Positions 33,650 through 64,000 of a DNA stretch of 64,000 nt are shown piece after piece. The notes beneath the pieces were generated by a model. It was not told the DNA's origin. It saw nothing but the letters and a program-made list of their open reading frames with translations, and made no database searches. How positions within the stretch are numbered: the first letter of the stretch is position 1; every line of letters starts with the position of its first letter. This DNA comes from Okapia johnstoni. Taxonomy: Eukaryota > Chordata > Mammalia > Artiodactyla > Giraffidae. The DNA is taken from assembly GCA_024291935.2 (NCBI GenBank), contig CM044310.1, positions 79,048,713 through 79,112,712 on the forward strand, in the 5' to 3' direction. Both the position numbers and the translations under genes were made by a program.

Positions 33650-35400
33650 TGATCATTTATAATGTTTTCTTGATTCCTTGGACCTATGCCTATCAATCAC
33701 ATGTTTTCTGTCATGGACATGATTCTATGCTAGTTTAAAACTCAATCCAGTTGTTGGGTTGTGCCCAGTTACCTGTGCCTATTACTTTTGGGTTACCTTG
33801 GTGGATTTCTGTTCTTTAGGACTCTGATTGGATACCTCCTAGGAAATTTGTTTTAGATGAGTGTTCAGTCCTGTTCTATCTATTCATAATATACTAGATG
33901 GGATCCTCTCACCTGGCCAATTAAAAATACCTGCTCTGAGGCTGGCCATAGATTTAAGTTTTCTCTTAGGGTCATTTAAACTCAATCGGAGTGATGAGCT
34001 AAGTCTCAATAAAAAATTAACTTTTCATCTCTTAAAAGGAAAAATCCTACAATTATGGGGAGGATCTACATGGCTAACACCAGGCTATGGTCATTTAAGT
34101 TTAAAGGCTCCTCTATGTTGGGAACGGTTAAATCATACTAAAAATGAACAACCTGGTAATTATGAGACAAGGCTGGGTGCTTTATGAACTATGCCTGTTA
34201 TTACCCTTCAGTTTAGTCGCTCAGTCATGTCCTGCTCTTTGCGACCCCATGAATCACAGCACACCAGGCCTCCCTGTCCATCACCGACTCCCGGAGTTTA
34301 CCCAAACTCATGTCCATCGAGTCAGTGATGCCATCCAGCCATCTCATCCTCTGTCGTCCCCTTCTCCTCCTGCCCCCAGTCCTTCTCAGCATCAGGGTCT
34401 TTTTCAATGAGTCAACTCTTCTCATGAGGTGGCCAAAGATTGGAGTTTCAGCTTCAACATCAGTCCTTCCAATGAACACCCAGGACTGATCTCCTTTAGG
34501 ATGAACTGGTTGGATCTCCTTGTAGCCCAAGGGACTCTCAAGAGTCTTCTCCAACACCACACTTCAAAAGCATCAATTCTTCGATGCTCAGCTTTCTTCA
34601 CCATCCAACTCTCACATCCATACATGATCACTGGAAGAACCATAGCTGAGAGAGTGATTGGTATGGAACTCAGTGGATTTGTGTCACTAATTTATGGCCT
34701 TGACATCTACAGGGATGATACAAAGGTGTAGCCTGGGATTCCCATGAATTTAAGGTCATACATATTAACAAATTAGAGGTAACCCCAACCAATCTACCAT
34801 TGGTATGATCCCAATGGGTCAAAGATCTGTATTCTACTGGTATGACCATTTAGCAGCTTGTGTGTGTGTGTGTGCGCCTTCAATGGGGTTGGAGGATGTA
34901 ATTGACCATATCTAAGCCTTGGCAACTTTCATAAGCTTTAAATGATAGTATGTGGGCTATTAGCCTATTGAATTCTGAGATCTCTATGATGAGAAAGGCA
35001 GTGCTACACAACTGCAAGACCTTTGACACCTTACAGCATCTCAGGGAGATATCTGTGCTATAATTCAAACTGAATGCTGTATTTTTGTACCTGATAAATC
35101 CTTTAATGTAACACATTTGAACCACATGAAAAATCAGATTTCTGCCCTAAGTGACCCATTCCCTAGTCTTGACGATCTTTAAAAAAAAAAAATGGTGTGG
35201 GAGGCTCATGGCTAAAATATTTACTTTTAATTCCACTAATGTTATTAACTATACCATTTGTATTTTGCTTGTTTCACAAGATTATTATTTCTTGTATTAC
35301 CAAGTATATGACTGAGTCTCTAACGGAAATGATGACTAGACTTGAAGCAGTTGATCAAATGTGTAGTTCGATATATGATCAATGATTGTAATAGTGTAAC
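33650..35400 (+). pseudogene. ERV2 env remnant
   Basis: This is an envelope gene decayed by many stops and frameshifts. Around 33750-33830 the frames read a diverged CWVC-like position followed by QLPVP and GLPWWISVL, which lines up with the surface-subunit start of ERV1 env (GLPWWVSPL). A BovB fragment (34206-34646) splits the surface region. At 35053-35079 the transmembrane subunit keeps CX6CC (CAIIQTECC), preceded by TASQGD, and a hydrophobic span lies near 35215-35300 (LLLIPLMLLTIPFVFCLF). It belongs to the same broad env type as ERV1 but is clearly a separate, older insertion. Confidence 0.8.
34206..34646 (-). mobile_element. BovB 3' fragment in ERV2 env
   Basis: Reverse BovB tail TCAGTTTAGTCGCTCAGTC followed by the C-terminal coding end ([23 protein letters not shown] in complement, about 34625-34560). 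A single-base deletion near 34440 shifts the frame. No clear target duplication was found. Confidence 0.9.
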
Positions 35401-35630
35401 ACTAGGTATGAAAAGACGCAACAAGAGGGAATACTTTCCTGGACCATAACTAGAAGACAGGTGTCCAGAGATCTTTGACTATTAAGACCTAGTCCAGTAA
35501 TACCACATTGAGTGTCTTATCAACAAAAATCTTCTTCAGAACTGGGAATGAGCCTTCCCAGCAATAAGGGACAAAATGGTTATGAAAGGCCCCCCAAAGT
35601 ATGGTAGGATTTATGACCACAAGGGGGCTA

Positions 35631-36128
35631 TGTCAACTACAAATTGGCACTTACCAAGAGCATTGCCAAAGACTGAACAAGGCATTTGCCATCTGCCTCT
35701 ACAGAGATTGAACCCCATGCTGCCATAGCTGTTTATCTTCAACAACCCCTGAGGGAGTTCAGGGTGGAGTGAGGCACTCTGTGCTCCAGGGAATCTGGTG
35801 GGACAGGTCTTTAGATAGTTGGATGTTTTTAGGAACAGATTTTATGATCTCAACTCATGCATCTCCTCACATCTAGAGAAGCATTAAATCACTTCATGGT
35901 GACGTCAAACCCTCATGACTAACAAAAAAACCTTTTGTAAATTGAGTGCTTCATGGTATTGAACTCCCCCTTCACCAAAACCTTATATATTGACTTTCCT
36001 CCACTGCCAATTTGGAGCAGTCTCTCAGAGCTATCTGAGATACTGCCTCCCAGGCTGCAGTCCTCATTTTGCCCCAAATAAAACTAAACTCACAACTCTC
36101 AAGTTGTACATCTTTTTTTTGGTCAACA
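35631..36128 (+). repeat. ERV2 3' LTR
   Basis: This 498-bp LTR is preceded by a polypurine-like tract (CAAGGGGGCTA). It starts TGTCAACTACAAATTGGC, has AATAAA at about 36078-36083 and ends GGTCAACA. It aligns throughout with the 5' LTR, with about 30 substitutions. Confidence 0.92.
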
Positions 36129-36142
36129 GCAGGTACATTTGC

Positions 36143-36143
36143 C

Positions 36144-36170
<27 letters not shown>
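36143..36170 (+). repeat. Poly-A tract
   Basis: An uninterrupted A run of about 28 bases, directly right of ERV2. Confidence 0.9.
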
Positions 36171-36174
<4 letters not shown>

Positions 36175-36189
36175 CCAAGAGCTGAGCAT

Positions 36190-36330
36190 CCATTCTTCAA
36201 CAAACGTTTACTGAGTGCTTACTATGTGCTGTGAACTCAAACGTTGTGTGAATACGTTGTGAATACAATAAACAAGAAAAACGCTGTCCCTGCCTTCTGG
36301 AGCTTACATGGTTAATGGGGGAGCCAGTAA
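36190..36330 (+). repeat. L2-like fragment
   Basis: CAACAAACGTTTACTGAGTGCTTACTATGTGC, ATACAATAAACAAGAAAAACGCTGTCCCTGCC and TTCTGGAGCTTACATGG follow the L2 3' end. Confidence 0.65.
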
Positions 36331-36893
36331 AAAGTATCTACATTTCTGATGCTAGAAAGGAAATTAAAAGAGGTAGTGTAGGTGGGGTAGCGTTTCAAAT
36401 GGAGCTGTCAGGAAGCCTGACCACCTGGTATATACCAGCTGTTGGTCCTCTAATTTTCACGACAATCCTTAAAGGCTGAGAGCTGATCTCCCTTTTGACA
36501 AAGAAACTGACGTTGAGAGGGGTAAAAGTGGCAGTCAGGTCGCAAACTCCTAACCCCCACCCCACCCCTGCTTCCTACCAGCCCCTGTTGAGCGGCCACT
36601 GCCACCGTTGAACCCTGGATGATGAAACTTGGGGCGAGGACTGCACCATCTCTCCGCCTATGTCCTTGCAGATGTTGGGGAAATGGTTGTGTGGGGGAAT
36701 GCGCGACGTGCTTCCAGGAAGAAGCACCAAATAGCTCTAAATTCGCAGAAAGCTGCGAAGAGAGCCCCTGCCAGACCCCCTCCGGGATCCGCGACCCTTC
36801 AGCCAGACAAAGAGCCCGCCCAGGCTACGGCAGAGCCAGACCCTCGCTCCCGCCTCCAGCCCGGCCCCCAGATCAGGCCAGCGCGGGGCACTA

Positions 36894-36906
36894 TGGGATT
36901 TGTAGT
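36894..36906 (-). promoter_or_regulatory. ACTAYRNNNCCCR (ZNF143-type) motif
   Basis: The complement reads ACTACAAATCCCA, a full match to ACTAYRNNNCCCR, the conserved promoter element linked to ZNF143/STAF. It lies about 490 bp upstream of the GPT2 start codon. Confidence 0.7.
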
Positions 36907-36947
36907 TCAACAACCTCGCCACACCTGTTCTGAAAAGCGACCAGGGA

Positions 36948-36960
36948 ACTACAAGGCCCA
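36948..36960 (+). promoter_or_regulatory. Second ACTAYRNNNCCCR motif
   Basis: ACTACAAGGCCCA matches ACTAYRNNNCCCR on the + strand, inverted relative to and 41 bases from the first motif. Paired copies near transcription starts are common at ZNF143-regulated promoters. Confidence 0.65.
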
Positions 36961-37008
36961 GGAGCCAGCGGGCAGGCCCGGGCGGACTCTCCGGCTGTGG
37001 GTGTGTGA

Positions 37009-60278
<23,270 letters not shown>

Positions 60279-60499
60279 TAAAATAAGGCTGAGATGAAAA
60301 TGAAAACAGGACCTACAGCAGCTTCCAACCCTAGTGTTTTCTGCCAGCCCTGTTGCTATTGCTCTGACACTTGACTGAAATCTGAGGGCCAGGGATGGCA
60401 AGTTGAGTGGACAAATGCTGTCAGGCCAGTGGCCAAGCTCTGTATGCACCCTGCCTGAGCACCGTGTGACCTGTGGGGCCAGAGCGTCAACTTCAACCC

Positions 60500-61430
60500 T
60501 GTATTCATTCATTCAGCCAATATTTATTGAACACCTGCTATGAGTTCAGAAGCTCAGCAGTGAGGTTACAGCAGTGAACAAACCACAGCCATTCTGCCTT
60601 CACAGAGTTATGCTCTAGTGAGGTCAGAGGCAATAGACAATGAACATGATGTGTCAAGTGAACAGAAATAATCAGAGAAGAGGTAGGAATGCAGATAGGT
60701 GGCGTCTGGTTACTAAAGAGTTGGTCCCAGGGAGGGGAGGTGGGGAGCTATGCATACGTCTTAAGAAAACAGCTTCTGCAAAGGCCCTGAGGTGGAAGGA
60801 GCAGCTGTTTGAGGAACAGCAAGTAGACTAGAAAAGGGTGAGAGGGAAAGTGGCAGAAGTTGAGACCAAAAAGTCACAGGAGGCCAGATCACCTGAGCTA
60901 CTTAGGTTATCTTTTACTCAGAATGAGATGGGAGCCCTTAGAGGGTTTGCACAGAGGTGTGACTTCTCCTGGTTGCCACGTGATGGGGGCAGGAAAAGAA
61001 GCAAGCACTCAAGTCAGGAGACTGTTACAGTCTAGGGGAGATACCGGGGGCCAGGGTAAATGTGGGAGAAGGTGTTGGATCCTCGATATGTTTGAAGGTG
61101 AAGTTGACGGGTAGGTGTTGCTTGGTGAAAAGGAGGGTGTGAGAAAGAAGTCAAGGATAATTCCCAAGTTTTTTGTTCAAACAACAGGAAACATAGAGTT
61201 GCCCTCAATAGATGAGGATGTCTGTGGGTGAAGCAGGTTTTGGGGGGAATTTGGAAGTTGGTTCTAGAGGTGTAAAATTTGCAGATGCCTGTTGGATGTC
61301 CAGATGGAGATGGATATGTAAATCTGTAGCTCAGGGCTGATATCCAGCTGGAGATTCAAGTTTGTGAGGTGTCAGTGTTTGAGTTGTTCGTTAGATCTCT
61401 GAGCCTAGACATCTCATTGGGAGGAGTATA
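60500..61430 (+). repeat. L2 LINE, 3' part
   Basis: TTCATTCATTCAGCCAATATTTATTGAACACCTGCTATG, GTGAACAAACCACAGCC, CTGCCTTCACAGAGTTATGCTCTAGTGAGG and AAAGGCCCTGAGG are L2 3' hallmarks. The right limit is uncertain. Confidence 0.75.
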
Positions 61431-61663
61431 GATAGAGAAGAGGTCCAGGGACTGGGCCCGGCCATCACTGCTCAAAAGTTAGGGGAGGAGAGGAAGAACC
61501 TGCAAACTAGACTGAGATAGATAGGCCCATGCATTTACAGCAAAGGACATTTCATTCCCCAGTATTGTGGGAGTTGTACTATTGTGCCAGGTGTCAGGGT
61601 AGGGGAGAGGGTCTGGAGGCCAGTGTAACTATGAAGCTTCAAGAAATATATTGACCAGGTCAA

Positions 61664-61885
61664 GGGACCTTCCCAGGTAGCACTAGTGGTAAAGAACCCA
61701 CCTGCCAGTGCAGGAGACATAAGAGACACGGGTTCGATCCCTGGGTCAGGAAGATCCCCAGGAGAAGGAAATGGCAACCCACTCCAGTATTCTTGCCTGG
61801 AGAATCCCACGAACAGAGGAGTCTGCTGGGCTACAGTCCATAGGGTTGCAAAGAGTCGAACATGACTGAAGTGACTTAGCACACA
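61664..61885 (+). mobile_element. Bov-tA SINE in GPT2 intron 7
   Basis: GGGACCTTCCCAGGTAGCAC, then GATCCCTGGGTCAGGAAGATCCCC and GAGTCGAACATGACTGAAGTGAC, ending in a short (CA)n. Confidence 0.92.
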
Positions 61886-62111
61886 CACACGCAAGGGAGC
61901 TGTCCCCTTGGGATGGTTGCCCAGCTGTTCTTGGCTGTATTTGTTGTGGGCAGGAGTTGATTTATGCTGTTCTTTCTGGTTTACCCTGGTAGCTGTGGTG
62001 CCTGCTTGCTAAACTTTCATGTGTTGTATACTGCTTTTCTTCAACAAATATGTTCTCTATTAACTCATTTTTCAAACTCAAGTGTGTTTATTACATACCT
62101 ACCCATCTCTC

Positions 62112-62232
62112 CATTGGAGAAGGCAATGGCACCCTACTCCAGTACTCTTGCCTGGAAAATCCCATGGACGGAGGAGCCTGGTAGGCTACAGTCCATGGGG
62201 TCGCTAAGAGTCGGACACGACAGAGTGACTAG
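62112..62232 (+). mobile_element. Bov-A monomer in GPT2 intron 7
   Basis: A single Bov-A unit in sense orientation: GGAGAAGGCAATGGCACCC, CAGTACTCTTGCCTGGAAAATCCCATGG and AGTCGGACACGACAGAGTGACT. Confidence 0.9.
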
Positions 62233-62339
62233 AGAAGGAAGCATAGCTACAGAAAGGGTGGCTAATGGAGCTGATTTGGTTCTGAAAGTTGGGGTCAGAA
62301 AGATTTGAGAAAAAAGTAACAGAAACTATTGTATACTAA

Positions 62340-62762
62340 CAGTCAGAAAGAGAAAAACAGATATTGTATACTAACACATGTATGTGGAATCTAGAAAGAT
62401 GGTACTGATGAACCTTTTTGCAGAGCAGCAGTGGAGACACAGACCTTGAGAACAGACTTATGGACACAGCTCAGGGTCAGGGGGTAGGAAGGAGAGGTGG
62501 GATGTATGGAGAGAGTAACAGGGAAACATACATTACCATGTGGAAAGTAGACAGCCAGTGGGAATTTGCTATATGACTCAAGGAACTCAAGCCGGGGTTC
62601 CGTGACAACCTAGAGGGGTGGGATGGGGGTGGAGGAGGGAGAGATTTTCAAGTGGGAGGGGACACGGGTAGACCTATGGCTGATTCATGTTGATGTTTGG
62701 TAGAAACCAACACAATACTGTAAAGCAATTATCCTTCAGTTAAAAATAAATGAAATTTTAAA
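62340..62762 (+). mobile_element. Ruminant L1 3' end
   Basis: TGTGGAATCTAGAAAGATGGTACTGATGAACC, GAGAGAGTAACAGGGAAACATACATTACC and CACAATACTGTAAAGCAATTATCC...AATAAA form the bovine-type L1 3' untranslated region with its terminal A-rich tail. Confidence 0.9.
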
Positions 62763-62899
62763 AAATCCATATCAGTAAAAAGTCGAGTAAAGTTGAATCA
62801 GGGGACTTAAAAATGTCAGTGGGTCTCTTTCTCTACTCCTGGCTTTGTCCCGTTTTATTTCTCAGCTCTGCTTTCCTACCCCCCCTCCCCTTTTTTTCT

Positions 62900-63030
62900 C
62901 TTCTTTCTTTTTCCTTTTTTTTGACCACACCATGCAGTTTATGGGATATTGTTCCCTGACCAGGAATTGAACCCAGGCCCTTGGCAGTGAAAGCGCAGAG
63001 TCCTAACCACTGAACTGCCAGGGAATTCCC
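62900..63030 (-). mobile_element. CHR-type SINE in GPT2 intron 7
   Basis: TTTTTTTTGACCACACCATGCAG, GTTCCCTGACCAGGAATTGAACCC and CACTGAACTGCCAGGGAATTCCC, a reversed CHR SINE with its T run. Confidence 0.85.
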
Positions 63031-63268
63031 TGCTCTGCTTTCCTTTGGATTGGCTTTGTTTTCAGGCATCAGAAAGTTGCACTAAAATCCTCAGGTTGCT
63101 GCTCACATGCCCACTTCTTAAACCTGTGCAAGGGGGGCCTGACCTGAATCACATGCCCCTTTGGAGCAGAGCTAGTATAATACTAGTTAGGGGTCAGGCT
63201 GCTCTAACTGAAAGGCCCCAGAGTACAGTGGCTCACTATACAAGACATGTAGACCCAAAGTATAGTAT

Positions 63269-63476
63269 GTAAGTAAGTGTTAGTCGCTCAGTCGTGCCCG
63301 ACTCTCTGCGACCCCATGGACTACAGCCCACCAGGCTCCTCTGTCCATGAGATTTTCCAGGCAAGGATACTGGAGTAGGTTGCCATTTCCTTCTCCAGGG
63401 GATCTTCCCAACCCAGGGATCAAACCCGGGTCTCCTGCACTGCAGGGAGATTCTTTACCGACTGAGCTACAAGGGA
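63269..63476 (-). mobile_element. Bov-tA SINE in GPT2 intron 7
   Basis: GTTAGTCGCTCAGTCGTGCCCGACTCTCTGCG to GAGCTACAAGGGAA, a reverse full-length copy. The flanking AAAGTATAGT appears on both sides (near 63255 and 63476), the likely target duplication. Confidence 0.93.
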
Positions 63477-63489
63477 AAGTATAGTGGCT

Positions 63490-64000
63490 CACTACAAAAA
63501 ACTAGGACTAAAACCACCATATGACCCAGCAATCCCATTCCTAGGCATATACCCTGAGGAAACCGAAATTGAAAGACACATATACCCAGTGTTCATTGCA
63601 GCACTGTGTACAACAGCTAGAACATGGAAGCAGCCTAGATGTTCATTGACAGATGAATAGATAAGAAGCTGTGGTACATACATACAATATTAGTCAGCCA
63701 TAAAAAGGAATGCATTTGAGTCAGTTCTAATGAGGTGAGAAAACCTAGAGCCTATTATACAGAGCAAAGTGAGTCAGAAGGAGAAATGTGAATATCGCCT
63801 ACTGATGCATATATATGGAATCCAGAAAGCTGGTACTGATGAATTTATTTTCAGGGTGGCTATGGAGAAGCAGACATGGAGAACAGACCTATGGACATGG
63901 GGGCAGGGGAGGAGGGAGAGGGTGAGAGTATGGAGAGAGTAACAGGGAAACTTACATTACCATATGTAAAATAGATAGATGTATGATGAGGGAGCTCAAA
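63490..64000 (+). mobile_element. Ruminant L1 3' region, cut by window end
   Basis: CCATATGACCCAGCAATCCCATTCCTAGGCATATACCC (the ORF2 C-terminal YDPAIPFLGIYP-type codons) is followed by the bovine L1 3' end ACTTACATTACCATATGTAAAATAGATAG. The tail lies beyond the window. Confidence 0.92.

Larger units (their letters stand above)
26645..36128 (+). mobile_element. ERV2: older gamma-type provirus with nested insertions
   Basis: Two LTRs (26645-27649 and 35631-36128) in the same orientation bound this element, with a 4-bp duplication GCAG at 26641-26644 and 36129-36132. The LTR ends are inverted repeats (TGTCAA...TTGACA in the 5' copy). Inserted later are a BovB fragment in the 5' LTR (26925-27417), a CHR SINE (29042-29161), a 2.6-kb BovB (29312-31923) and another BovB fragment (34206-34646). 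Without these, about 5 kb of internal sequence remains. A decayed env is recognisable near the 3' end; gag and pol are not recognisable by eye. LTR divergence is about 30 substitutions in 495 bp. Confidence 0.9.

Noticed and set aside
63269..63476. tRNA-like sequences at SINE heads as tRNA genes
   Set aside because: The tRNA similarity belongs to Bov-tA and CHR SINE heads. No intact cloverleaf stands alone anywhere in the window.

Overview
The window is nuclear DNA of a bovid ruminant, most likely cattle or a close relative. The evidence is the dense mix of BovB (RTE-type LINE) fragments, Bov-tA and BOV-A2 SINEs, CHR-type tRNA-Glu-derived SINEs, ruminant L1 3' ends and ruminant endogenous retroviruses (ERVs), together with an intron-rich gene whose exons read as mammalian GPT2. 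There is no sign of prokaryotic organisation; nearly all short open frames are repeat-derived or chance frames.

Positions 1-36600 are a repeat-packed intergenic region with no recognisable host gene. It holds two LTR-bounded proviruses. ERV1 (4327-7950) has 534/546-bp LTRs that differ at about six positions, a 4-bp target duplication (AGAG), a tRNA-Gly-type primer binding site, a polypurine tract, a large gag-pol deletion and an almost continuous gamma-type env broken by one frameshift. It sits inside a BOV-A2 SINE that sits inside a Bov-tA SINE. ERV2 (26645-36128) is older, with about 6 % LTR divergence and a 4-bp duplication GCAG. Its env is decayed but related to that of ERV1, and it was later split by three BovB insertions and one CHR-type SINE. 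Between and around them lie solo LTRs, including a 596-bp one with a TAAT duplication, plus MIR, L1 and SINE copies.

Positions 36690-64000 hold the 5' two thirds of GPT2 (mitochondrial alanine aminotransferase 2) on the + strand. A CpG island carries two ACTAYRNNNCCCR (ZNF143-type) motifs. Seven coding exons follow (37384-37626, 44781-44870, 46953-47061, 51165-51298, 53408-53651, 58138-58217, 59946-60082), all joined by GT-AG introns in consistent phase. They encode residues 1-345 and two bases of codon 346, including the PLP-binding lysine at 341. The remaining exons lie beyond the window. The frame is intact across all seven exons, so this looks like a functional gene.

The most notable non-genic observations are the young, nearly continuous env of ERV1; the two related env-bearing proviruses 19 kb apart; a probable 5' inversion in a BovB copy; a 52-bp micro-insertion with its own target duplication; and a CHR-SINE-containing segment found in both intron 1 and intron 5 of GPT2.
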